A DNA stretch of 64,000 nt from Proales similis. Its lineage: Eukaryota > Rotifera > Eurotatoria > Ploima > Proalidae. The translations under genes were made by a program, and so were the position numbers. The notes beneath the pieces were generated by a model. It saw only the letters and a list, made by a program, of their open reading frames with translations, searched no databases and was not told where the DNA came from. Of the stretch, positions 1 through 11,100 are shown in pieces. How positions within the stretch are numbered: the first letter of the stretch is position 1; every line of letters begins with the position of its first letter. Where the stretch lies: positions 1,426,001 through 1,490,000 of the forward strand of contig JAGVRJ010000011.1 of assembly GCA_019059635.1 (NCBI GenBank). Reading direction: 5' to 3'.

Positions 1-1164
1 GACAACAAGCGAGGCACTGTCCTGCGCACCAACGATTTGAACGCCTTGAGTCTCAACGACGACGACGACGACAACTCCTCGGCCGCAAGTGTCATCTACA
101 GCAACAACAACCACGCATCGGACCGACGCGAGCATGCGGCCGCCGTCACCAACGCCGGCGCCGAGTTCATGTACTACCACTCAAACGACGTAATGTTTCA
201 GCCTCGCTCCCAACTGGCCGCATTTTAATTCGCAAAAACACTAAATAGGAAATGGATGAGACAAGTGCAGAGCAGAGCTTTGTAGGCGCTTTTTTCTTTG
301 TTCCATCTGCTTGTTCAGTTGTGTTTAACGCGTTCTTCACTGTCTGTTTTGCAGGACTCTGGAAAGCACGTGGGCAACGCGCTCCCATCTCGCGCCCAGT
401 CTGTGTTGGAGAAGCGCTCTGATTTGGTTCGTTGCCGTTCATTTCTCTTGCCTTCTCCGTTCTAACGATTTACGTTCACTTGACTAATAAAAGAATTCGC
501 ACAATTACACACGAGCCGCGGCCGCGAATGAGTCGTCCAAACTCAACCGAGCCGTAAGTGACCAGAACAAGTTGAACACTCAGCAGCAATCTAAAACCCG
601 TTTCAAGTCTTCGCAGCTGGTTGGAAACAATCAACAGCAGCAACACTCGAGACGAAGTGGCGATCGACCGGTTAGCTACTACCAACCATCGAACGTAAGT
701 CGTGTCGGGCGCCTGCTCAGAGCGAATTGAACGAAAAGAATTGAACGCAAAAGGTCGAACGGCCGGTACGGGAGAGAAGACAAAGCAGCAGTCCACCGTT
801 GCCTCCGCCTCCCTCAGCGGTCATATCGTCGACAACGGCGCCCTTGTCTACATTTATCACTGCAGGACCGAATCGGGCGGCTTTCACTGCCGACGGGCGA
901 GCTCGTGGCGTCGTGAGCACTGTGAGTCACTCACAAGCGGCAACAAGCTCAGCCGCCTACAGCAACGTCATTGCGCCCATTCTCTCTCAGCTGGCTCACA
1001 AGCACATGGGCGAAGGCGCACAACTCGAGCAGTGGATCGACGAGCTCAAGTACGCGTTCGGACAGCTTGAGCATCACAGTCCGGGTTCTTGCGATTTATT
1101 CATCAAGAACATATTGGGCCTCGTTCAGCGCGCCTCGAGCGCTTCGATCACGTCCAGCCACTAG
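1..1164 (+). CDS. 3' end of an unidentified gene, truncated by the window start
   Basis: A four-exon model keeps one frame: exons 1-189, 355-426, 533-694 and 754-1164, all phase 0, with introns of 165, 106 and 59 bp. The first exon is open from base 1, so the 5' part lies outside. The translated tail has an acidic run (five Asp), Ser/Gln/Asn-rich stretches, a short Pro-rich segment near base 800 and a C-terminus that looks like two amphipathic helices (LEQWIDELKYAFGQLE, then CDLFIKNILGLVQRA). I do not recognise the family. The helical end after a low-complexity linker faintly resembles the actin-binding tail of Abl kinases, but this is not strong enough to name. Exon 1 could instead read through to a stop at 226-228, and the 532/533 acceptor is weak. 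An AATAAA near 1436 fits its 3' end. Confidence 0.45.
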
Positions 1165-1612
1165 GGGCTCAGTTGTAAAATTTCTTTTTCAAAATTCAGT
1201 TCACTCCAATTTGCAATAACTCGCCCATCCAAATCAAATCGGTTGCAACTTCGCTTTGTCCTCTTCTTTGGCCACGCCATCTGAATTGCCTTTTTCTTTT
1301 CTCTCTCTCTCTCTCTCTCATTCTCTATCCAAGCAGTCGATATCTTTGAGAATCTTATTTTTTTACTTAAATGGCCCATCCAAACATTCGGGTTCATCGC
1401 CAGCTTAATGATCCAGCATTTTCCATTATTTAAGTAATAAACGCATTAAATTCATCGCCTTTCCAACAAGCTTTTCCTTCAATCCAAATATGAAGCTGTA
1501 TTGGCCAAGACCCGACTTGCGCCTAAACACATGTGACGTTTGTTTTGCAACGAGCTAACTCGACTGCTTAAACCTTGTGGCGACATTGACTTTGATTATT
1601 GTTGCCTGGAAA

Positions 1613-2501
1613 ATGAACCCTCTAACGTAAGACTTGAGCGAAATTTGTGCTAGAGTTGGTCAGTTTACTGTCGCGAGTTGTAGGCTCATTCAGAATTTGA
1701 ACAAGCTCAACGAGAATGAGATCAGAATTGGAGCGGTTGGCACAAAGGCCTCGTGGCACAACCAGTACCGTGACAGCGCATGGGTTTACTTTGGCGGTCT
1801 TCCTTACGAGCTGACCGAAGGCGACATAATTTGCGTGTTCTCTCAGTAAGTTGCCATCACGTCAAGTTTTCATGCCAGTTTATATTGCTGTGGAGCAGGT
1901 ATGGCGAGGTGGTGAACATCAACCTGATTCGAGATAAAAAAACCGGCAAGTCAAAAGGCTTTGGCTTTCTCTGCTACGAGAATCAGCTGAGCACCGACTT
2001 GGCCGTGGACAACTTCAACGGGACCAAAGTGAGCGATTCGGCTAAAAACTTGCGATTTTGAGAATCAAGCAAAGCGTGGTCTAGATTCTAGAGCGAGTGA
2101 TTCGCGTCGACCATGTGGCCAACTACAGACCGCCCAAGGAGCACGAGGACTCGGACGAGATAACGAAATTTCTTCAAGAGAAAGGCTGCGCGATCGAGAC
2201 GATTAGTAGCGGCGACAAGCAGCCAAGAGAAGATAGGAGTAGACAAGGCAACGAGCCAGAGATTAGAGTGAAACGCGAGCCACGTGACGACGATGCGCGA
2301 AGAGTAGGCTCTGAGAGAAGAGAGCGGAGCAGAGAGCAGAGTAGAGATCGCCATCATCGCCGCCACGATAATCGGCGCCGTTCAAATCGCTCGAGCTCAA
2401 GAGAAGATGAACGCATTAGACGCAGACGCGATCGCTCAAACAGCCGAGACCGCAAGCATTCGTCTCATAAGAAGCATCACAAACGAAGAGATCGCTCATG
2501 A
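1613..2501 (+). CDS. RBMX2: RBMX2, RNA-binding spliceosomal protein
   Basis: Four exons: 1613-1626, 1684-1845, 1899-2028 and 2085-2501. The start MNPLT is the conserved family start. A single RRM follows (about residues 34-115) with RNP2-like WVYFGGLPYELTEGD and the RNP1 region SKGFGFLCYE, then IRVDHVANYR, the usual end of the RBMX2 RRM. The tail is an Arg/Ser/Asp/His-rich RS-like region typical of splicing proteins. RBMX2 (yeast Ist3/Snu17) belongs to the RES complex of activated spliceosomes in the nucleus. The first coding exon holds only 14 bases. Length and order match the family. Function is assigned from the family, not from this sequence. Confidence 0.95.
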
Positions 2502-2554
2502 TCGAGTTCAAATCGCTTAACTTGTAAATTTCGAATCGAGACGTTTGTGACTTG

Positions 2555-2560
2555 AATAAA
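2555..2560 (+). terminator. Polyadenylation signal of RBMX2
   Basis: AATAAA lies 54 bases after the RBMX2 stop codon, in the right place for its 3' end. Confidence 0.6.
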
Positions 2561-3089
2561 TGCCCCGAGAGGCGGCTGGTCTAATCCATGTTCTACTCAA
2601 GCGTTCCAGTTGTCACCCCGAGTTCACTTTCCAACTCCTTTTTCAGGGCATCTTCAAAATTGGCTCCTTGACTGCACGCTCGTCCCACAACTTTCCCAAC
2701 AAGGCAAATTTTTTTCGTTTTTTTTTTCTCAATTTATTCTCGACTATGGCGAATATATCACAAATTTTTAAAATAGCTCGCAGAGACTCGGGCGAGTATA
2801 TTTGAGAGTCAAAAAAAGTGAAAGAAAAAAAAGAGTTTTTTTTTGTTTAGTTTGAAGTCTCATTCTTTTGGCTTTTGGTTGGTTAATTTGGTTTCTTCAC
2901 AAGAAAGAAGAAATGTGTGACGTTGAATGGTGGTTTAAATTAGATATATAAATGAACGAGCAAGGAAAATCGAAAAAAAAAGAGAAAAAAAGAAGCGAGG
3001 AAAAGCAAGGTCGAGGAGTTTGAGTCGTCAAATTGAATCCAAACGACTCGGTGAGAAGCTGGCATCGGTGAGAAGCGAGTAGCTGTTGT
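2561..3089. other. Convergent 3' flanks of RBMX2 and HSP70
   Basis: AT-rich sequence with several A and T runs and no convincing coding potential. TTTATT at 2733-2738 is AATAAA on the minus strand and could end the HSP70 transcript. Confidence 0.5.
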
Positions 3090-5036
3090 TTAGTCGACCT
3101 CCTCGATCTTGGGTCCAGCACCGCCAGCACCGCCAGCGCCACCTGGCATACCGCCTGGCATACCACCGGGCATTCCGCCCTCAGGCATACCACCGGCGCC
3201 CTGGTACAGTTTGGTGATGATCGGCGAGCAGACCTTCTCAATCTCCTTCAGCTTGTGGTCGAACTCGTCCTTCTCGGCGGTCTGGTTGGCGTCGAGCCAC
3301 TTGAGTGTGCTCTCGCACTCGTCGATTATCTTCTTCTTGTCCTCGGCGCTGATCTTGGACGCGAGCTTCTCATCCTCGACTGTTTGTTTCATGTTGAAGC
3401 AGTACGACTCGAGCGAGTTCTTGGAGGTGATTCGCTCTCGCTGCACCTCGTCGTCCTTCTTGTACTTTTCGGCGTCGGCGACCATCTTCTCAATCTCCTC
3501 CTTGCTCAGTCGGCCCTTGTCGTTGGTGATGGTGATCTTGTTGGCCTTGCCGGTCGACTTGTCGCAGGCGCTGACGTTCAAAATACCGTTGGCGTCAATG
3601 TCGAAAGTGACCTCGATCTGAGGAACACCTCGGGGCGCCGGCGGGATGCCGCTGAGCTCGAACTTGCCCAACAAGTTGTTGTCCTTGGTCATGGCGCGCT
3701 CGCCCTCATAGACCTGAATGAGCACACCAGGCTGGTTGTCCGAGTAGGTGGTGAACGTCTGAGTCTGCTTGGTCGGGATGGTGGTGTTTCGCTTGATCAG
3801 AGCGGTCATGACACCTCCGGCGGTCTCAATACCAAGCGAGAGGGGAGCAACGTCGAGCAAGAGGAGATCCTGCACGGCCTCGGACTTGTCGCCGCTGAGA
3901 ATGGCGGCCTGGACGGCGGCACCGTAAGCGACGGCCTCATCGGGATTGATTGACTTGTTGAGCTCTTTGCCGTTGAAAAAGTCCTGCAGCAACTTCTGGA
4001 TCTTGGGGATACGGGTCGAGCCGCCGACCAACACAATATCGTGGATCGATGACTTGTCGAGCTTGGCGTCTCGCAGGGCCTTCTCGACCGGCTCGAGTGT
4101 GCCTCGGAAGAGGTCAGAGCAGAGCTCCTCGAATCGGGCTCGAGTGATGCTGGTGTAAAAGTCAACACCCTCGTGCAGCGAGTCGATCTCAATGTTGGCC
4201 TGAGCGCTGGCCGACAGAGTTCGCTTGGCTCGCTCGCAGGCGGTTCGCAGACGTCGCACGGCTCGCTTGTTCTGCGAGATGTCCTTCTTGTGCTTTCGCT
4301 TGAACTCCTCGATAAAGTGGTTCACTAGTCGGTTGTCAAAGTCCTCGCCGCCCAAGTGAGTGTCGCCGGCAGTTGACTTGACCTCAAAGATGCCCTCCTC
4401 GATGGTGAGGATGGAGACGTCGAAGGTGCCGCCTCCCAAGTCGAAGATGAGCACGTTGCGCTCGCCGCCGACCTTCTTGTCGAGGCCGTAGGCAATAGCA
4501 GCGGCAGTGGGCTCGTTGATGATACGCAGCACGTTAAGGCCCGAGATGGATCCGGCGTCCTTGGTGGCCTGTCGCTGCGAATCGTTGAAGTAGGCCGGCA
4601 CAGTGACCACGGCGTCGGTCACTTTGTGGCCGAGATAGGCCTCGGCGATCTCCTTCATCTTGAGGAGAACCATGGAGGAGATCTCCTCGGGGAAGAAGGT
4701 CTTGGTCTCGCCCTTGAAGTCCACCTGGATCTTGGGCTTGGTGTTGTCGTTGACCACATGGAATGGCCAGTGCTTCATGTCTGACTGAACAGTGGCGTCG
4801 TCGAAGCGGCGGCCGATGAGTCGCTTGGCGTCGAAGACGGTGTTGTTCGGGTTCATGGCAACCTGGTTCTTGGCCGCGTCGCCGATCAATCGCTCTGTGT
4901 CGGTGAAGGCCACATAGCTTGGCGTGGTTCGGTTGCCCTGGTCGTTGGCAATAATCTCTACTTTGCCGTGTTGGAACACGCCGACGCACGAGTAGGTCGT
5001 GCCCAAATCAATTCCGATTGCTGGTCCCTTGGACAT
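3090..5036 (-). CDS. HSP70: Cytosolic heat-shock protein 70, intronless
   Basis: A single 648-residue reading frame. The ATPase domain (about 1-385) has all three Hsp70 signatures: IDLGTTYS near residue 9, [14 protein letters not shown] near 197-210 and [15 protein letters not shown] near 334. The substrate-binding domain and helical lid follow, then GGMP repeats and a C-terminal PKIEEVD. The terminal EEVD binds TPR co-chaperones such as Hop and CHIP and marks the cytosolic/nuclear form rather than the ER or mitochondrial ones. It folds and refolds client proteins in an ATP cycle with J-proteins. Absence of introns is typical of heat-inducible animal HSP70 genes, and the upstream heat-shock element supports inducibility. 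Length matches the family. Confidence 0.98.
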   Translation of the reverse strand: MSKGPAIGIDLGTTYSCVGVFQHGKVEIIANDQGNRTTPSYVAFTDTERLIGDAAKNQVAMNPNNTVFDAKRLIGRRFDDATVQSDMKHWPFHVVNDNTKPKIQVDFKGETKTFFPEEISSMVLLKMKEIAEAYLGHKVTDAVVTVPAYFNDSQRQATKDAGSISGLNVLRIINEPTAAAIAYGLDKKVGGERNVLIFDLGGGTFDVSILTIEEGIFEVKSTAGDTHLGGEDFDNRLVNHFIEEFKRKHKKDISQNKRAVRRLRTACERAKRTLSASAQANIEIDSLHEGVDFYTSITRARFEELCSDLFRGTLEPVEKALRDAKLDKSSIHDIVLVGGSTRIPKIQKLLQDFFNGKELNKSINPDEAVAYGAAVQAAILSGDKSEAVQDLLLLDVAPLSLGIETAGGVMTALIKRNTTIPTKQTQTFTTYSDNQPGVLIQVYEGERAMTKDNNLLGKFELSGIPPAPRGVPQIEVTFDIDANGILNVSACDKSTGKANKITITNDKGRLSKEEIEKMVADAEKYKKDDEVQRERITSKNSLESYCFNMKQTVEDEKLASKISAEDKKKIIDECESTLKWLDANQTAEKDEFDHKLKEIEKVCSPIITKLYQGAGGMPEGGMPGGMPGGMPGGAGGAGGAGPKIEEVD

Positions 5037-5177
5037 TTTTTCGCTCTGTAATTGTGTGTAAATTGAATGTGTTTTAAACGCGTTCTAGGCTTAGATTGTG
5101 TGCGTGTGATCGCTCGTAGCTTTTCAATTCGCTTTCGAATTCGAATCTAACGTGCTCGCTTTGGCCAAGAGTTGGAA

Positions 5178-5185
5178 TTTTTATA
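5178..5185 (-). promoter_or_regulatory. TATA box of HSP70
   Basis: TATAAAAA on the minus strand, 142 bases upstream of the HSP70 start codon and 46 bases downstream of the heat-shock element. Confidence 0.7.
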
Positions 5186-5230
5186 ATCCTAGCGAAGCAT
5201 TGTGATCATTCTCCAACTTTCCATGAATTA

Positions 5231-5248
5231 GAACGTTCGCGAATGTTC
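5231..5248 (-). promoter_or_regulatory. Heat-shock element with four alternating units
   Basis: GAAcgTTCgcGAAtgTTC: four inverted nGAAn units at exact 5-base spacing, the binding pattern of trimeric heat-shock factor. It lies directly upstream of the HSP70 TATA box. The match is perfect at all twelve conserved bases. Confidence 0.9.
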
Positions 5249-5321
5249 CATGCGTCATTCATTGGCTTATCCGCACGACTAGCAATTTCATTCGTCGTCG
5301 TACTTACGAGTGTAAAGAAGA

Positions 5322-5350
5322 GCGAGAGAGAGAGAGAGAGCGAGAGAGGA
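5322..5350. repeat. (GA)n tract upstream of HSP70
   Basis: Uninterrupted and near-perfect GA repeat, continued as a GA/GGGA-rich purine tract to about 5370. It reads CT on the HSP70 coding strand. In Drosophila similar GAGA tracts at hsp70 recruit GAGA factor; whether that applies here is unknown. Confidence 0.7.
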
Positions 5351-5370
5351 GGGGAGGGAGAGGGGGTAGA

Positions 5371-5804
5371 GCGCATGAGCGTGCAGGCTTCGCTAGCCAA
5401 ACAGCCCGGCAAGCGATCAACAAAAAATACGAACGAGCAAGCCATCAAGGAGGAGGAGGAGTAGGCAACCTACAGAACCAACTAGAAGCTTTTCTCTTCA
5501 TTTTCATCCCTCGTTCCAATAATTTGCCTTTGCCCGACCGACCTCGTGCGTCTATGTGTGTGTGTGTGTGTGTGCGAATCCATAATCAGCGAATCGATAA
5601 GCGCATAATTTGAAGGCGCCGCCAGGAAAAAGCATTTTGCTAGTAGTCCGCCGGCTCGAAAAAGGCGCCTAATCAGCTCAATTGACCTTCTTCCTTGATG
5701 ACCCATTTCCCCATCCCTGCTCCGTCTTGGTTGTCTATTTTATCCCGAATCTATTGAACAACTCGGTTGCTGATCTGTTTGTGAATCTGATCTGATCTGT
5801 TTGA
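5371..5804. other. Intergenic, upstream of the TSP1 gene
   Basis: Contains a (TG)n run at about 5555-5574. A short open frame on the plus strand (ending 5464) is low-complexity and not credible as a gene. No other feature seen. Confidence 0.5.
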
Positions 5805-7958
5805 ATGGATACCTGCAAAGCGCTGAGCTCTCTGGCCATTCTGTTGGCATTATTCGTCCTGTTGAATAGAAAGCGGCTTTTGTCTCGAGTGGACATTATG
5901 GCCGGGCAAATGGCGTCACTGGAAGGAAAGCGGCTCTGTCCGCCAGTAAACTGCCAGCCGGATTCGAGTTGGTCAAAATGGAGCAACTGGGGTCCATGTG
6001 AGAACATTCTCGAGTCGGACGAGTCTTTCTTTCGTATTCACAATGGCCTGCGAAAGCAGACACGTCACTGTCCCGATCATGGGACAGTAGCCGACTCGAA
6101 TGCCTGTTACGATACCCAACTCCGGTACAAACTGTGTCAAGTAAGCCGCTTGCAGTGTCCGACAGACCAACAACATAAACTGACCGACGTAGACAAGACG
6201 AGCAGCGGCGGGTTTGAACGGCCAATGGAGCGACTGGTCAAATTGGCGCTGTGAGAGCGATTGCAGTCGATCTGGAATGGTCAGTCGACATCGGCATTGT
6301 GTCGGTTTCCAAGAAGGGCGTCACTGTATTGCAGACGATCGAGGCGTCCAAGCCGCAGAGTTTGTGCCCTGTGAGCTCGTCTGCAAGAAGAGTAAAGACC
6401 ATTCCTTTCAACTCGTTCGGCAGTTGATGGCCATGAATTGAAGGCTGGACCAAGTGGTCAGCCTGGTCTCCATGTTTCTACGATTCGGACAGCTGCGAGT
6501 CAGTGGAGAGACGGTTCAGAACCTGCGTTGGCTACGGAATTGACTGCGAGTGCTCTCAGCCAGCCGGAGACTGTAGCGCCCAGTCGCGCAAATGCTCCTC
6601 GGCTCTACATGACCGAGGCCAGTGCCAGTCGCCTTTGCGATGGGTTTGCTCAGCCTTGGACAATCTCACACTTTAGTCGATTGAGTAACTACTCATGATT
6701 CGATCTAGAACGAATGGACCGAGTGGACCGAGTGTCTGAAGCGGCCTGACAACAAGTTCATCAGATCGAGAAAGAGAACGTGCAGATACTCGAACTCGAC
6801 AACTCTGAATTGTGATAGACAGCTCAAACAAGTCGAAGAGTGCAATGTAGGCAAAATAGGCGCCATTTTCGACGAGCAATTCAGTTTTGAATTTGAGTGC
6901 AAGACGAGCCATTTGAGCCCGATCGACGGTGGCTTTTCAAGCTGGACTGAATGGAGCTGTGGATCGGACGGCTTGGCTCATCGCTATCGTCGCTGTGATA
7001 ATCCTCGGCCGCAGTTCAATGGCATCGACTGCATCGGGCCACGAAACGAAACGAAAAGTATCGCAAGCCATTTTTCCGCGCACCTCCATCTCACCTGACG
7101 TTCAAGGCTGCCAGCCAAGCGAGCAGGAAAAGATCGCACTGTTCGACCAGAGCGAATGGCCTCTGCTCAATCACACGCGCAACTTGGTCAAAGCCGAGAA
7201 CGAGTTTGTGTTTATGCCAGTCAAACTGGACCTCGTCAACTTTTTCAAGGCCTTCTATCCCACCTGGTAGGGGAACAGCCGATGACCAGATGAGTTGGCG
7301 TCTCGTTTGAGTCGAGTCTGATTTGTCTTTAGTGAATTCGAATGGCGGTTCAACACGAGCGAGCAGCTGTTGGAGCGACAGGCGGTCACAGACGAAGGAC
7401 TGGTAATCGACTTTGCTCAAATTTCACACGCGGGCCTCTACGAGCTCAGAGCCAAACTGTCGGAGAGCAACGAGCTCACTCTACAGCTCTTCGTTCTCAG
7501 CGTCATTCCATCGCTCTCTTCGTTTGCTTTGATTACGCATTTGCCGGCCGAGCTCGACTGTCACTCTCCACAACTGAAGAGCATGTTCCCTTCCCATGAG
7601 CTGAGATACTTTTGGTAATTCAGCTTACGCTTTCTTTTAATTTCACCAAAATTCAATTCATTCAAACCAAAGGTGGAGTCAAGCCAAGCCGTTAAGGGAA
7701 GGACACTTGTACCCGATTCGGGATAGGGCCGAGTCTGGACTGTTTCGCTGCAACGTTCTTGTTGCCACTGTGCTCAACTTGACGCTCAAATACGAACGAG
7801 TGAAAGTTGAAGCCTTGCCGCTAAGCTGGTTCGAGAGGAATCGACTTGTGGTCCTATTGACCACAAGCGCCATTCTGGCCGCTTCCACCAGTCTTCTGGT
7901 GGCCGTGCTCAGGTGCGAGGGCACTCAAGCAGTACATGAGCAGTACATTAGTAAATGA
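5805..7958 (+). CDS. Membrane protein with thrombospondin type-1 repeats
   Basis: Eight exons (5805-6140, 6193-6391, 6444-6643, 6709-6846, 6904-7057, 7107-7266, 7333-7614, 7673-7958) give 584 codons in one frame, with introns of 49-66 bp. After a hydrophobic segment at residues 8-22 (signal or signal-anchor) come five TSP1-like repeats, each beginning with a Trp ladder such as WSKWSNWGPC, WSDWSNWRC and WTKWSAWSPC and followed by several Cys. A roughly 200-residue beta-rich region follows (YPTCEFEWRF, HAGLYELRAK), which looks Ig-like or PKD-like. A hydrophobic helix near the C-terminus (about LVVLLTTSAILAASTSLL) and a short tail end it. The architecture suggests a surface adhesion or guidance receptor; I cannot name an orthologue. 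Confidence 0.8.
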
Positions 7959-7981
7959 GTCGAGTAACTTGTAAAATAGGA

Positions 7982-7987
7982 TTTATT
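7982..7987 (-). terminator. Candidate polyadenylation signal of CPSF1
   Basis: AATAAA on the minus strand, about 160 bases past the CPSF1 stop codon and only 24 bases from the end of the convergent TSP1 gene, so the two 3' untranslated regions probably overlap. Confidence 0.5.
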
Positions 7988-8148
7988 CTATTCACATAGA
8001 TGCCACTTGCTCTCACACAGACGACGACGTCCTCAAAAGCGATTTTTCAGAAGTAGAACGAGAGAAGGAGGAGGATGGGGCTCGTTGAGATTCATTTCGT
8101 TTTCCTCTTGTCCCTCGAGTCTGTCTCGTTTAAGTGTGGGCGATTGCC

Positions 8149-11100
8149 TCAAAAATGAGATGCAAATTGTTGAATTTCACGCAAGTCGTCCAAAAGCTAA
8201 ATTCATTCGGTTGGTTGAAAAATCGCACAATTTCGTTTTTTTTTGTGATTATGCTGACGCATTACCTGTTCGGCGTTGATTTTCATCTTTTTCGCAATCT
8301 CATGACGCTCGGCAAAAGAGAGATTGATGAACTCAAATAATAAATCGCCGTCTAGAACGTTCTTTTGCGGATTGTGCAATTCCCTTCGTCTGGAGCGCCA
8401 CGATCTGAGCAACGCGAGTGTAGAGCAGAGCTACTCAGGCGGCGGCTACGAGAGGTCGCTTACCTGAACGCCTTCGGGTTGAGGCCGCCGTAATGCTGAT
8501 TCATCGCAGTCATCATGTTCTGCAATATGAACAAGCGTCTGAACGTTTTCTCGGCCACCGGCATCACGAACGCCACCGCGCCGTCGAGCGTTGCTTTCAC
8601 GTCGATCAGAAAGACGATCGAGACAGAGGAGTCATCAAGGCGCTTACTGCAGTAGGTCGTGTGACGCTGTCTGTCGGCCAGCGCTGTCTTGCGCTCTGAG
8701 TCGTCCACTCGGCACTTGAGACGGAACATTGAGTTTATCAACGAGCCGACGTTGAACTCGGCCTTGCGAACCAGCCAGCGACCTCCCTGCGCATCTTGTG
8801 CTTTTCAATTGGCGACTTTTAGTTCAAATGACCTTGTTGGTCATTGACGATCGGCTTACATTCGGGCTCGTACATGTAGATGTTGATGTTCTTCTCCGAG
8901 TCGGATGCTGCATTCGTTTGAGAATTTCGACTGAATGCAAGTGACTGACGCAGATGTTCTCTCATTCTACTTACAAATGAAGCCCAACGTGGAGCCGTTG
9001 ATCACATATTCGCAAGTGAACACCTCGGCGATTCGCTTGTCCTTGGCCACAATCGAGAGCTTTTTGTATTCGCGCTGAAATCGCAGCAGAGAGATGCTTC
9101 GGTACAAGTCGGCGATAAGTACGAACGTCTTCAACGTGACCATTTTGTGCACGAAAAAGTGGGCGTCCACAAACGCCTTGCCGATCAGCTCGTTGTTCTT
9201 GTACTCCCAGATAAAGACCTTTTGGCCAACGCCGCCGACCAGGTAGCCCTCGACCGACTCTAGACATGTGACGGGGCCCTTCTGCTCCTTTTCGAACAGC
9301 AGCTTCATTTTCAACGACGTCAGCGGCTTGTCCGGCTCGGGCACTGCCTCGATCACGTCGAACAGAAATATTCGGCCGCGAGTGTTCACGTCTTCGTTGT
9401 AGCAGTTGACCGTGGACACGGCCAGATAAGACCTGAAGCCGCTCGAGTGGCCTTCGTAGGGCAGCGAGACCACCTTTAGACTGGTGACGTGCTCCCAGTC
9501 GGCGAACGAGTATTTGCCGAGCGGCAGGGCTTCCCAGCCGCTCGCTGTGTAGAGTTGAATGTGAAAGTTCTTTTTGATCGGCAGCACAAAGTTCTCGTCG
9601 CGTTCGTTCGTCTCTACTTCTTTGTCTTCGCCGCCGAGCACCATCATTTTGTCGGTGGGCTCCGACTGACTGCTCACCACTGCGAATATCTTGTTCTCTT
9701 CCTGATAGCAGATGAAGTGAACCGTTTGTCTGAACTGCACTTTCTTCAGCACCCACGGATAGTCGTAGTGCACTTGAACTTTGCCTTCGGCCTCGTCGCC
9801 CGGCAGATTGCACAAGCGAATGTTAAACTGGCCCGTCAAGTAGACAAAGCCGGACATGGTGATGCTTGAGTTCCTCAGGCAGGTAAAGCTGAGAATACGG
9901 CCGTCCAACGTGAACGCGTGCGGTGTTAGACCTGACCGGGCGCTCATGAACACGAAATACGGACTTGCGCCGGCCACAAAGAAGCCGTTCTGTCCGCCAA
10001 TGTTCTCGAATGGTCGAAGCGTCGGCACGAAGACGCCCTCTCCGGACGGGTAGATGCCATCGGTCTCTTGACCGAACTGCGCTCTTTTCTTTTTCTTCTG
10101 GCGAATGTTCAAACCGGACGTGTCGAGCTTCTTGAACGCCAGTCGGTGGGCGCCCGTCTCAGCATTGAGAGCGGCGAACGCTTCATAGCAGATGAGCTCG
10201 TCATCGACGCGAGCCGCCACAATCACTCGTCTGGCGTTCATGCCGGCGCCCATTAAAAGCACTTCGTGCACCTCATGACTGGGCGCGGTCTCAATTGACG
10301 AGAGGCTCCTCGTCAGCTTATTCTGTTCGGACTTGTCGTCAGAGCTGGTGAACTTGGTGCTGGCGTGCAGTGTCTTGTTGCCCGATGCCAGCTTGTTTAT
10401 TTCGTAGACTGGCGTTATGAGATCGGCTTGAAGCAAATACAGGCGCCAAGTGCCGTCCGCGAGCACCACACTCATCCAGTGTGTGGGCGTTTTCTGGAGG
10501 CGCTCTTTGAGCGGCAAGTTCTTGCTCGCATTGGCCTCGTTCTCGCTTTGCGATGTTTGCCCGGGCTCGGCGAGCAGCTTGCTTATGTACGACCCGTACG
10601 TGTCGCCCATGTGGGCCTGCGAGCCGTAGAGCAGCTCTTCCTCGTCGTCGATAGTCATCTGCTGGCTCATGAACGCCTCGTCGTTCTCTGTTCTCATTCG
10701 TTTCACCGCCGACTCGTCCACGTCCATTCTGGTTCGATCGTCGTCCTCGGCCTCGAGCTTGTACAAGCCCAACAGGCCACTCTCGTCTTTGTAGAAAGCC
10801 AAATGGGCGATCGACTGAAGCTGTTCGTTGGCGGTCGAGTTGAACGACTCGTCCGAAATTAGTCGAAGTGTGCTGCTATCCGATTCGAATTTGAAGAGGA
10901 CGACCCGATCGGTCTCGGTTAGCAGCGCCACGTACGGATCAAGCACACAGGCATATTTGACGAGCGAGTCGATTATTGTGGACAGCTCGAGCTTGGACTC
11001 GAGTCGAGGCTCGCTCGAGCACTGCGAGTACAAGTAGATGGCGTCCGAGGTGACTTGCACGATAATGTCGTTGTTGGCCAAGTTGGAGCAGCAGACCGTC

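Noticed and set aside
3109-3953. Long plus-strand frames opposite HSP70
   Set aside because: Classic antisense shadows of a GC-rich HSP70 coding region; low-complexity Leu/Val or Pro/Ser composition.
5243-5464. 73-codon plus-strand frame upstream of HSP70
   Set aside because: It consists largely of the GA microsatellite and overlaps the HSP70 promoter elements.
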